64,000 bases of DNA, taken from NCBI GenBank assembly GCA_029216955.1, contig JANAVB010007000.1:1890200-1954199 (forward strand). Reading direction: 5' to 3'. The notes under the pieces are model-generated. The model saw only the letters and a program-made list of their open reading frames with translations, was not told the DNA's origin and did no database searches. The DNA comes from Iris pallida. Taxonomy: Eukaryota; Streptophyta; Magnoliopsida; Asparagales; Iridaceae. This document shows positions 32,932 to 45,254 of this stretch, piece by piece (within the stretch, counting starts at the first letter, position 1; each line of letters begins with the position of its first letter). Both the position numbers and the translations under genes were made by a program.

Positions 32932-34318
32932 TGGTATCATGGGTATACAAACTCAAGAAGAATCCCGATGGCTCAACCAACAAGTACAAAGCAAGGCTTG
33001 TAGCAAAAGGATACAAGCAGAAGGAAATAGAAGACTACACAGTAGTCTTTGCACATGTTTCAAGAATTGAAACTGTTAGACTAATGATTTCTCTTGCAGC
33101 TCAAAATAGTTGAAAAATATTCATTCCAAATGGATGTGAAGTCAGCATTCTTAAATGGCATCCTTAAAGAAGAGGTTTATCTTGAGCAACCTCTTGGTTT
33201 TGTGAAGAAGGGAGAAGAAGACAAAGTCTACAAATTGAAGAAAGCATTATATCGCCTTAAACAATCTCCAAGGGCTAGGTACAGTCGTATCAACTTATAC
33301 TTTAAGAAGCATGGATTCCAGAAGTGTCCATATGAGCACACTCTTAACACAAAAGAAAGATCAGATGAAAGCTTTATTATAGTAAGTCTTTATGTTGATG
33401 ATCTTATCTTCACAGGAAATAATATGGAAATGCTGAAGGAATTCAAGCTTTCCATGATGAAAGAATTTGAAATAACTGATTAGGGAGAACTACACCATTT
33501 CCTTGGTATCGAGGCTCATCAATACAACAAAGGTATCTTCATTTCACAAGAAAGTTATGCAAAAGAAATTTGAAGAAGTTTAAGAGGGAGAATGCAAATT
33601 CAGTCTCCTCTCCATGCCTAGCAAGAATAAAATTAAGAAAAGATGGTGAAGGCAAGCTTGTTAATTCTACTATTGTAGCTCCCCTTCCCGAAATTTTTTT
33701 TGAAATATTTATTTATTTATTTATTTGATTTAAATGGTGATTTTTAGATTTTTATAAATAATTATTAGTTAATTATTACGGTAGATGATTTTAGCCATGG
33801 TCAAGTTTTGAAGTACCATACGACTAGAAATCGTGGCACTGATAGTGCAGTGGTGTGCCTTGACTAGTGTATTAGCCATGCCAAGGAAGCATTATATGGC
33901 CTTAAACAACCTCCAAGGGCTTGGTACAGTCGTATCAACTTATACTTTAAGAAGCATGGATTCCAGAAGTGTCCATATGAGCACACTCTTTACACAAAAG
34001 AAAGATTAGATGAAAGCTTTATTATAGTAAGTCTTTATGTTGATGATCTTATCTTCACAGGAAATAATATGGAAATGTTGAAGGAATTCAAGCTTTCCAT
34101 GATGAAAGAATTTGAAATGACTGATTAGGGAGAACTACACCATTTCCTTGGTATCGAGGCTCATCAATACAACAAAGGTATCTTCATTTCACAAGAAAGT
34201 TATGCAAAAGAAATTTGAAGAAGTTTAAGAGGGAGAATACAGATCCAGTCTCCTCTCCATGCCTAGCAAGAATAAAATTAAGAAAAGATGGTGAAGGCAA
34301 GCTTGTTAATTCTACTAT
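32932..34318 (+). pseudogene. Copia-2 reverse transcriptase remnant joined directly to the primer site
   Basis: The primer-site start TGGTATCA runs straight into WVYKLKKNPDGSTNKYKARL, the start of copia reverse transcriptase. Gag, protease and integrase are deleted. The RT continues with LVAKGYKQKE and then a TGA and frameshift near 33110. After that come [17 protein letters not shown], the active-site YVDD in [13 protein letters not shown], and a TAG at 33481 before GELHHFLGIE. The fragment ends where LTR A2 begins. From 33242 on, the RT end and the first part of the LTR are tandemly duplicated, so a second RT end lies at 33887-34318 with the same TAG. Confidence 0.85.
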
Positions 34319-34530
34319 TGTAGCTCCCCTTCCCGAAATTTTTTTGAAATATTTATTTATTTATTTATTTGATTTAAATGGTGATTTTTAGATTTTTATA
34401 AATAATTATTAGTTAATTATTACGGTAGATGATTTTAGCCATGGTCGAGTTTTGAAGTACTATACGACTAGAAATCATGGCACCGATAGTGCAGTGGTGT
34501 GCCTTGACTAGTGTATTAGCCATGCCAAGG
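33242..34530 (+). repeat. 645-bp tandem duplication spanning Copia-2 and LTR A2
   Basis: Copy 1 (33242-33886) and copy 2 (33887-34530) each contain the copia RT end plus the first 212 bp of an A-family LTR, up to gccatgccaagg. They differ by a few substitutions and one T in a homopolymer. Because both copies contain the LTR junction, the duplication occurred after A2 inserted. The break joins ccaagg to aagcattatat, sharing only two or three bases. Confidence 0.92.
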
Positions 34531-35057
34531 AAGACCCAGCCATAAGTGTGTCCTAACTAGGAAAACCAGGCCAAGTTGTGACTTAACCCTACCGAAGATT
34601 TTATTTATTATTTAATTATATTATTGGGTTTTCGGGAACCCGGTTGTATCGAACCTGTCCAGATTGGACCCAAGTCAAATCCAAGCCCATGTAGTCATGT
34701 AGTGGGACCAAATACGGCCTTGTAGACATGTTTGGTAAATACAAATATTTTGTATATATTTTAGGAATGGGCAATTATTTTCTAAATATTTATATATGTA
34801 AATCATAGGTATTATTAATATTAAATAGCGTTTTAGAATATTATACAATTTTCTGGGACCCAGTAATGGGAGTATATGATATGCCCATTCAGAAGCTATT
34901 ATTGAATTATTTTAATTACTAGTGGAATTATTATTATTAATAATATTATTATTGTGGTTATTGAAAATAAACTATTTATTATTATTAGTTATTATTAAAT
35001 TATTCTTTATAAAAAGAATAAATATATGTGTGTATGTGTATTTATATAAATAAATAA

Positions 35058-35135
<78 letters not shown>

Positions 35136-35360
35136 GTGTAGGTGTATTTATATATAAATAAATAAATATATAAATGTGTTTGTATATATATAAATAAATG
35201 TGTGTGTATATAGACAAATATTGATTTACATATATAGTAATAAGAATAAAAAGAATTAAAGCAAAACCCAAATAAAGCCAGGCCAAGCCCAGCCTGGCTT
35301 GGCCTAACCCCCAGCCCGAGCGCAAGACCCCTGTTCTGTTCTGCTTACTATATATATACG

Positions 35361-35408
<48 letters not shown>

Positions 35409-36997
35409 AGAGCGGAACATCGAACCCTAATCTCCTCAAACCGCCACCACCCATGCCTGCGCGCCGCAGACCTAGACCGTGCGCCACCCTGCGCGCCACC
35501 CGCCGCTGGCGCCACCGCCGCGCGCGGCCATGGCCGCACGAATGCACAGCGCGCGCGCGAGGAACAGACAGCAGCAACAGCAGTCAGGAGGGGGACTTCG
35601 CTGCGTTGATTCGCGACGATCACGCGATCGTTTCGCGAGCCATTTTCTTGTGTATGTTTCCAATCTATACAAGATTATTTCCTCTCAGTTAGATTGAATT
35701 TAGATGGTTTAGGTTGGCCGATAAATCGATATGAAGTCGACATAAAACCCACTGTCGTATTGACAGAATTAGGATTTCAGACGCTTCTGTTGGAAGACGA
35801 TTCCTGATCGATCTGTCAAGAATTTTAGAAATCTATTTAAAAAGCATTTTAGACAACCTATACGAGATTAGAACACTTTTTGTAGAACTATTTTACGCTT
35901 ACTATACAGGAAGATATTTGATTCTAAAAATCAACAAAAAATAGGAAAAATAGTTTTTGAAAACTAGAAATTTTGCCCGATACGACGTGCGTCCCGCAAA
36001 CCAGGCGACGTGGTCGTAAACCGAAACCATCAAAAGGTGTGTAACTGCTTCGTGGATGTGTGGGCTTTGATGGAATTTAAATTGGTCGCGTGTGCATGAC
36101 GAATTTGATGCGTATCCGTCGAAATTCACTGTATCGGCCTCTGTGCAAATTTTCTAATTACTTTGTGTACGCTCGTCAGATCGTGATGAAATTATGCCAA
36201 CAGGACCGTATCATTTTTCTGGTCCTGTATGCCAAGTTTGGTCCAATTCTGAGACAACTGATCGGATCACCGTGTTGCGGGCTCCACGGTCCGACTCAAC
36301 GGGTGATTTTGTGTATGGCCCGTCGGAATCCAACTTTGGACATACGGTTGGGTTCGTATCGGAAAACCGGACCTGTTGACATTTAGTTTGAAGACTTTAG
36401 AGACCATTAACTCTGGCACAATTTTCGGTGCAAAGCGGGTCCAACGGCGGACATCATTTTTTCCCAAAATTACCGTTTTGCCCCTGAGTCCAGAATTGGA
36501 CATAAGGACAGGCATTTCTAGCTAATTTGACTATTCTGAGAATGTTGGCAATGTATGCTTCAGCTTTCGAAGACATTTGTGAATTTTGGACTTTTTGGCG
36601 TACCAGCTGACGGTATCTTATTGGTTCTTCGTGCTACCACCAGGCAAGTATACCTTGCCTCCCTCTACTGTTTATTTTCATGCTTATAGTACACCTGTTG
36701 TAGTATGTTATCTTTAGTTACCTTAGTTGTTATAGATTTATATGATACCGCGTTTACCAGTTTATTGTCTTGCTTGTATATCAGTATTTCATGACTTGAT
36801 AGTGTAGTTACCAGGCTTATTTACGTCATGGATCATGCTAGAGTTGTCCTTACCTGTGTCATGATTGAGTTGTACCGCATCTTCACCTGTATCTTGAATG
36901 AGTCGCGTCTGCAAGTATATGTGAGTGAACTGCTATTCCTGTCTTTCCCATAACCTGCGAGTCCACACACGGGACGAGGGTTATCCGTTTGCACCTG
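34319..36997 (+). mobile_element. A-family LTR (A2), 5' part, interrupted by element B
   Basis: It starts TGTAGCTCCCC with ACTAT before it and follows LTR A1 in order: agccatgg...gtgtattagcc, (TA)n runs (35062-35133, 35367-35406), aaccctaatctcctc near 35421, GC-rich leader, and the shared block (35982-36511). Element B begins at 36998 before the LTR end is reached. The rest should lie right of the window. Without it I cannot tell whether A2 is a full element or a solo LTR. Confidence 0.8.
35062..35406. repeat. (TA)n tracts in LTR A2
   Basis: Pure TA runs at 35062-35133 and 35367-35406, the second ending 15 bp before the aaccctaatctcctc that marks the presumed start region. Tyr-Ile reading frames here are repeat artefacts. 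Confidence 0.95.
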
Positions 36998-39900
36998 TGT
37001 CACGACCCACTCCCGAATAGTCGGACACGAGTCGGACACGCCCAGCCTTCGTCGATAGACACGACGAAGTAAGCTGTACAAAACTAAGAAAAACTAACCA
37101 GATATACAAGAGCAAATGTGAACACAACATCTATAATAAATCCGAAATCCAGATACATGTCTCAGAATTTATTACATTCCAGCAAATGACAGAAAGTCTA
37201 CTAGTCTCAATACAAGGAAAATAATATGAAAATACTAAGGTAAGCTCTAGGCTTCCGCAACCTCTAAGTCAAGAGCAACTCCAGCTAGCTCTCCTGCATC
37301 TAATGGCTCCCCGCCATAATACGTGTCGCACAGAGCCTCCAACTCACCTGCAACATATCCTAGTCAGGAGCGGAGCTAAGTATATCCAAAGAAATGAATA
37401 TGAACATCATAGTATGAACAAGAAACATGAAATATATATAAAGTACGAGAAATGAGACAAGACATGAAACTGAGCAGGAAATACTGAAAGTAAAACAGGA
37501 AACATGATAAGAGTCCTAAACATGAAATACAACCTGAACATGAAGTACAACCTGAACATGAAACATAATCATGGATCCTAAAATACAACCTGAATCCTGA
37601 CATGTGTAATATTGAAATACATCTAGATTGTGTGATCGGCTTGGGTAGATGCAATGAACATGAAATGGTACAGCTCGGGTCCCGCGTGCACGATGCGGGA
37701 CCTAATCTATTCACATGAATAGTAACAGGGTTTGATCACATATCTATAGTATTTTCCCTTTCCGAGACAAGTAATCCATAAAACATAAAACCAGACAATC
37801 CCGTTATACATCGTGTCAACAAGGAGATACAGGAATGAACATGCAAGACATGAGAAATGAACAAATCCGAGGAGTATACTTGCCTTGCTCCGGGTGATCG
37901 AAAAAGGGTAGTAGAGCTGGGAGTCCTCCTGTTATGAATTACAAGTTGATTAATAAGCTGGCTAAATCTAGTTTGTTATCAACAAATCTAACCATAATTA
38001 ACTTCTAAATATAAGTCCTATTTTTTGGGTTACTTCTTCTAACATATCTTCTATAGAGTATCATTACAAATAGTTATAACCAATCTAAGTCTAAAATTTC
38101 CTAACATTGCTAAGCCCTGATGCTAACCTATCAATCTTAAACATTCCTGGTTATTAAGTTAACTGTCTAATTTCTTTAGGGCTGATGTAGATCAGTTCTC
38201 ACTAAGAATTGGATTGAATCAGTCTTGTGATGGTACTAATACAATTCAATCCTAACTAAGTCTGATATACAACAGTCCTAATTGCTACACAATCAACTAC
38301 TATCCTAACCATCCACCTTACAACTGGAAACTTTCCCAATATAACAAATCCCAAATCAATTTGGTTTCAGCTCACAGCATATAGGAATTTACCCAGGGAT
38401 TCCCTAGTCATACCCATGAGCATTCCTGTAACCTATATGCCAAATTACTAACACAAAACTATCCAAAGTTCAGTCCAAAGAATCTTGGACAAGTCAGTCC
38501 AAATACTGCCCTAGATAGAACAGTCTCTAATATGTGACTGATACATCAATCCCACAGTATTAGTTACTGTTAAAATCCAATATTATCTCAGGCTCAAGGG
38601 TAAACCAGTTGTTGGCAAAGACTGATATCATTCAGTCTCAATAGGAAACTGATTTGCAACTCATCTATCATCTATGCAATGATCAACGAAATCCACCCAA
38701 GCTCAGGTTACTGTGATTAAATAGCCTAAGTCCAATGAATCCTAATTCCTTCAGATATCAGTCCAACGCCATATCCTTTGATTTCCCAGGTTCCAGGAAT
38801 TAATCCTAACTGGGAACTCATGAATCAGTCCCCAATCATAACTGAGAATGGTTCAGTTCTGGAATTTAGAACTGATGTAATTCAGTCTTTACTTAAGGCT
38901 GATACCCCATCCTTAATTGAGAACCTTCACTAATGTAGAAATTATAGTTCAACCAAGCCTACACCTTATCAGTCATCCTGAAGTAATCCTCATACGTGCC
39001 AGAGTACCCCCTGCTACTCATCATGCCATAGGGATAATCAACCAATGATGTATTCACAAGAACCAAACATACATTTAATAGCTCTTGCCATATACTGTCT
39101 CATCTACAGGTAGTGGTCTACCTTAATAGTATTGTTATGAACTTAGGCCTACAGTATTGGTTTCAAAATCTGCAAAAATTGCAAAAACCATAAATTTAAG
39201 TATGGAATTTCTGACAAGGTTCTAGAGTCCAGATTTTCATATCACTATATTAAACCTATCATTATAACCAGTAATACACAACAGTTACTAATACTTAGTT
39301 GAAATACTCAGAATTAGCAGTCTCCAAGGTTCAGTTCTATACGCTGATACACCCCAGTCCATACAGGACGGCTACACATCAGTCTCCTAACTAAAACAAT
39401 CGAGACATATCACTTGTTGTATGTAGATAAACATTACAAGAAATACTTAAAATCAATTATGGATTCAGTCCAGACCTACTATATAGGAATTTCTAGAATT
39501 TCCCAAACTCATCATCCATTCATGCATCCCCCAAATTAAACTATCAGATATTTATTTACTGTAATCCATCAACCCAAATTAATCTAGGTCACAGGAATCT
39601 ATGTATAACCTTGACACATGAGATAGGCACTAATGTTCAGCAAAAGAATGAACTATAGAACAGGAAAAAAATAGGGAAATACACACACAGTCCAACATGA
39701 CTGTTGCTTCTAAAATGAAATTATAACTCTAAACTTCATCTAAACAGGAAGTAAGAAAAACTCCTATTACTGCTATATTCCCATAGATAATTATAATGCC
39801 ACACCAATACAACATCATATTTTCTAAACTATATCAGTTAAGAAAAATTACCTGAGATGCACTAGATAGAATGATGACCAACAATCCCGATATCAAGAGA

Positions 39901-41058
39901 TACAAAATTTAATTTAAGAGTTTATTAATCAATTCTAATACTCGATTTGATGAACTCGAAGAATTTCAAAAGCTCAGGAGTGCCTATACTCTCAAAACAC
40001 AAAAATACTCTAATCTAACACAGGAACCAATACTTACAGATTGATGTGGAAGAATCGAATTGGTAGGATATGACTGATCCTCTGATTGACAGCCTTCAAC
40101 TGAAGAAACTCCACATGAAAAAACAAGGGTTGATCGATCAAGGATCGAACAACATCAGAAATCAAAACTAATATGGATAGAATGACAACTAAGAAAATTA
40201 ATACTTACAAGTGATCGATCAAGCTTAATCACCACAACAGTTATCCTCTGTGATTGTTGAACCCAACGCCAACATCATCCAGAGCTGTTGATTCGATCAA
40301 ATAATTAGATCAACATATTGATTGCTTCAAAAACATTGAAACAGCATAGCTTACATCGATCAGCATCTTAAAGAAAATCATCAAGGAAGGAATTAATCCT
40401 TTAGAATATCAATCAACGACTCAAACAAAATCAATTCAACCCAGAAGAAAATTATAAAAAGTATTCGATCGAAAGATCAGAGGTTCTTACACGGAATTGC
40501 TCAATTGGAAGGCACAAATCGATCAAACGAGTGATCGAAAGATGATCTGCTACAACTCAAAAGCCCAGCGTCTTCTCGCCATGACCAATCTATTCGAATT
40601 AGGGCTCGGGAAGCTAAAGATTGAGGAGAGAAAGGAAAAGAACAATTTGACAGTAATGATCTGGAAGGAAATATTAAATAGATTGATTGGCTTGAGACTC
40701 ACGCGAGGTTTGGCACCAAAGATTGGCCAGCGCATACTCATTGAGGAAGGAAATCGTTAGGATTTCAAAAATTCACTAACTGCTCATATAGGTTTGTTAG
40801 AGAAAGGAAGAGACTGAGTTGTGTAATGCAAATGCTCCCTCTTCCCTCAAAATGAACTTAAATGAACAATTAATTCCAGTGGGCTGGGCTGAAAAGCCCA
40901 ATGTACTATTAACAACATTTAAATACTAAAACTAAATTTAAAAAGATATTCACACCATTCAATTAATTTCTAAGCAATTAATTTGCAGGAAAAATATTTG
41001 TTTGCTAAAATTTATTTAAAAAATATATATATAATAATTCCTAGAAAGTAGGCTTACA
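36998..41058 (-). mobile_element. Left LTR of element B (3' LTR)
   Basis: 4061 bp. On the minus strand it begins TGTAAGCCTAC and ends ..GAGTGGGTCGTGACA. The polypurine side follows at 41059 (cctcaaaaaaatttcgtcct on the + strand). The first 800 bp match the truncated right LTR. On the minus strand a TATA-like aacctatatgagc lies near 40780. I see no gene in it. Confidence 0.85.
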
Positions 41059-41171
41059 AATGTTCCACCTCAAAAAAATTTCGTCCTCAAAATTCAGAAA
41101 TATTCCAAAATTGATTCACGAACACCACGAAATATTTATTGAAAATAGAAATTCAAAATGAAAAAATACAA

Positions 41172-42480
41172 TCAAGTAAACAATCTCGGATAGCGCTCTC
41201 GCATCTCATCCTCACGCTCCCATGTGGACTCCCCGGGAGAGTGGTGCCTCCACATGACGCGGACAAGTGGAATGGTCTGGTTCTGCAGGCGCTTCTCCCT
41301 ACGATCAAGTATTTCCACTGGCTGCTCCTCATAGGTCAAACTCGGGCCCACCTCAAGCTCTGAATAGTCCACCACATGGCTCAGGTCCGGAATGTAGCGT
41401 CAAAGATGGGACACGTGGAAGACATCATGAACTCCCTTTAAGCTAGCTGGAAGCGCTAATCGATACACCATCTCGCCAATCCGTACCATCACATCGAAAG
41501 GATCGATGTACCTCAGACTGAGCTTCCAGCGTCTGCCAAAACGAATGACGCCTCTGGTCGGCGAGATATTCAGGAATACTCTATCTCCAACTGCGAACTC
41601 CAGTGGCCGTCTGCTGCTATCCGTCCAGTGCTTCTGCCGATCCTGTGCAACTCTCAGACGCTCCCTGATCAACCTGATCTTCTCAGCTGAGTCTACCATC
41701 ATCTCTGGCCCAAGTAAAGCCCTCTCGCCAACGTTGTCCCAAGATAACGGTGTACGACATCTCCGTCCATATAGTGCCCCGAACGGGGTCATCTCAATGC
41801 TAGCCTAATAACTGTTGTTATAGACAAACTCTACAAGATGCAAATGATCCTCCCACGAACGCCGAAGTCGAGTGCGTAAACCCGCAGCATGTCCTCCAGT
41901 GTCTGAATGGTCCTCTCGGACTGCCCGTCCGTCTGTGGATGATAGGTTGTGCTGAATTTTAACTATGATCCCAAGCTTAGCTGTAGACTCCTCCAGAAGT
42001 GTGATGTGAAGCGGCTGTCTCTGTCTGAAATGATGCTTACAGGCACCCCGTAAATCCTCTCGATCTGATGCATGTAAAGGTCTGCGAGCTTCTCGGTCGA
42101 CAGCCCAACCTTAAACGAAATGAAATGAGTAGACTTCGTCAGTCTGTCCACGATAACCCAAATAGCATCCTTGCCACTGGGCGTACGCGGTAATCCAGAG
42201 ACAAAATCTATAGTGATATACTCCCACTTCCATTCTGAAATAGGTAAGGGCTGGAGTAGTCCTGCTGGTCTCTGGCGCTCTGTCTTGACTTGCTGGCACA
42301 CAAGGCATCTGAAACAAATCTGGCAACTTCTCTCTTCATTTTATACCACCAAACATACTCTCTTAGATCCTTGTACATCTTGGTAGACCTAGGATGAATA
42401 GAATACTGTGATTGGTGGGCCTCCTGCATCACCTCCTCCCACAATCCTTGGGCACATACAAGTGGGTTCCGTGCCTCAGG
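41172..42480 (-). pseudogene. Element B integrase and chromodomain
   Basis: The minus strand shows the zinc region (EAHQSQYSIHPRSTKMY ... CxxC), then the core with Asp in [11 protein letters not shown], Asp in [11 protein letters not shown] and, after a frame break, Glu in [11 protein letters not shown] (about 41885). The C-terminal part follows (GDRVFLNISPTRGV and RFGRRWKLSLRYIDPF). After a TGA where an Arg codon is expected comes the chromodomain (YEEQPVEILDRREKRL ... STWEREDEMRERYPRLF). The chromodomain directs integration to chromatin with particular histone marks. There are frame breaks between core and C-terminus, so it is inactive. Confidence 0.9.
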
Positions 42481-44505
42481 GATCCCTCCTCTGCAATGGT
42501 GAAGTCGTCGAGCAATCCTGTCTCTGTCTGGCCTCTGAGACATCGGAGTCCCTCATCTAGAAACTGGGTCTCCTTGATTTTCTCCATCAGTCCTGACTGT
42601 ATCTGTATGTGCATCAGTTGTTCTCCAACTCCTGAAAGAACAATCTCAATCCCAAGGCTCTCAAGATCCTCCAGTAGATGTCGATCCATAGTGAGATACA
42701 TAGTAACAGGATATCGACTGAGAGCATCTGCTACCACATTCGCCTTCCCAGGGTGGTACAGCAGATTGATGTCGAAATCATTCATGAGTTCCAGCCATCT
42801 ATGTTGCCTCATATTCAGCTCCTTCTGAGTGAAAACATACTTCAGGCTTTTGTGGTCCGTGAAGATGTCCACTTTCTCTCCATACAAGTAGTGCTTCCAC
42901 AGTTTTAAGGCAAAATGGACTGGTGTAAGCTCTAAGTCATGTGTGGGATAATTTTTCTTATGAGGCCTCAACTGTCTAAAAGCATAAATAATGACTTTCT
43001 TGTCCTGTTCAAGCACACATCCCAAGCCTTTCCCCAAAGCATCGCTGTAGATGATGAATCTTTCCGATCTCGATGGCAAGGCTATAACTGGTGCTGTGGT
43101 GATTCTTCTCTTCAATTCTTCAAATGCTGACTAGCAGACGTTGCTCCAGATGAACTTCTCGTCCTTCCGCGTAAGCTTCGTCATAGGCTCTGCTATCCTA
43201 GCAAAATCCTTCACGAACTTCCTGTAGTATCCTGCTAGCCCCAGAAAACTACGAATCTCAGCTACTGATTTGGGAGGTGCCCATGCTTCCACTGGTTCAA
43301 TCTTCTTGGGATCCACAAAAATCCCCTCTCCAGTCACCACATGCCCCAAAAACTCCACCCGGTCTAAGAAAAACTCGTATTTTGAGAGTTTTCCGTACAG
43401 CTTCTCTTTCCGCAGTATCTCCAACACGATTCGCAGGTGCTCTACATATTCCTCATCGGTCTTCGAATATATCAGAATGTCATCAATGAAGACTACGATA
43501 AACTTGTCCAGATACTTGTGAAAAATTTATTCATAAAGTTCATAAATACTGCTGGGATATTGGTGAGTCCGAACGGCATCACTAAGAACTCATACTGGCC
43601 GTATCGGGTGTTGAAAGCTGTCTTCGGAATATCCTGCTCCCGGACCTTCATCTGATGATATCCTGACCGAAGGTCAATCTTAGAAAAGACCTTCGCCCCA
43701 CTCAGCTGATCAAACAGCTCATCAATCCGCGGCAACGGGTTTCTATTCTTGATGGTGATGTTGTTGAGTGTACAGTAATCGATACACATCCTCACCGTCC
43801 CATCCTTCTTGGGCACGAAGAGTACCGGTGCTCCCCATGGTGAAGCACTGGACCGAATGAAACCCTTGCCTTCCAACTCATCAATCTAAGCCTTCAACTC
43901 TGCAGCTTCCTTCGGGTTGATCTTGTAGCAATGCTGGGACTTTGGCACTGATTCGGACACTAGGTCGATGCTGAACTCCATATCTCGGTCTGGAGGTAAT
44001 CCTGGCAACTCCTCGGGAAAGACGTCTCGATACTCTGCAATCAACGGATGTGGAAACTCCTGGTCTTCTGCAACTGCTCCGAAGTAGACTCCCACTGGCC
44101 TCTCTGCAACTCGTCTGCTGATCTCGAACGATGGAACTTCTGGCGGGATGAAAGACACCTTCCCTTCATGGCAGTCTATTATGGCAAACTGCTCGCTCAT
44201 CCAGTCGATGCGAGGACTACGTCGAATCCAGGCAATGGCATCACTAGAAGTCAAGCCCTAAGCTCCCGTCCAGCTACAGTAATAGGGTAATCTACCATCT
44301 CACTGACTGGCATTACCCCTCCTGTCATAATCCGACAGTTCCTTTTAGTGGGCTTGGGTGTGAAGCCGTGTCTATGCAGAAACTCATATGATACAAAGCT
44401 ATGTGTGGCTCCAGAGTCAAATTGTACAATAGCAGGAAATGAATAAATGATAACAGAACCTGTGATAACATCTGGAGCTGCATCATCCTCCTCAACTGCG
44501 GCCAT
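42481..44505 (-). pseudogene. Element B protease, reverse transcriptase and RNase H
   Basis: Protease: FPAIVQFDSGATHSFVS with the DSGA active site. A spacer with FPEELPGLPPDR leads to [48 protein letters not shown], and the active-site FIDD ([11 protein letters not shown]), reached after a frameshift near 43495. A TAG near 43134 (Gln expected) precedes RNase H, which shows [23 protein letters not shown] and [10 protein letters not shown]. These enzymes process the polyprotein and make the cDNA. At least one stop and two frameshifts are present. Element D separates this from gag. Confidence 0.9.
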
Positions 44506-44613
44506 GACGTAAGCACGTCCCCGCTGCGGTCCTCTCCTCTGCTGCTGTTAGTACTGTACAAACCTCTGCTGCTGGGGTGGTATAGCTCCTCCTCACGGGG
44601 GTACAATAGGAAA

Positions 44614-45139
44614 TATAAAACCCCTATTTTTTAATTATTTTTTAGACTTAAAAATGAATTTATATAATTTATGGTTTTATATATTTTTTTGATGACCCGG
44701 TTTGGCCAATTCAGCCCGAACAGGGCCCGAACAAAATTTAAGCCCATGTGAGCAAGTGTGGTGACTAAGATGGCCATGTAGGAATATTTCATGTGCGTAC
44801 AAATATTTTTAAATAATTTTGAGACTTGTTGAATATTTATTGACTTTTGGTACAAAATTTATGTTTTATTAATAAAATAATATTTTACAAGGCGGTACAA
44901 TTTTTTGGACCCATACATGGGTGAGCGAAAAATTTCACCCATTGGGACGATTATTATTATTTTATTTTGTGGAGATTTAATAAACATGTTTTCCTATTTA
45001 AATATTATTATTATCTGAGTTGATTTATTAACGATTGAATTTATATATATATGTAGATATGCTCAAATATATTAAATAAATGGATAGTTGAATTTTAAAT
45101 GGTATTTGGATTTTAAATAGATTTTTTTGGTATATTTAT

Positions 45140-45189
<50 letters not shown>

Positions 45190-45199
45190 ATAAAAAATA

Positions 45200-45254
<55 letters not shown>

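Noticed and set aside
41139..44290. Several + strand frames over the pol region of element B
   Set aside because: Shadows of the minus-strand protease, RT, RNase H and integrase frames.
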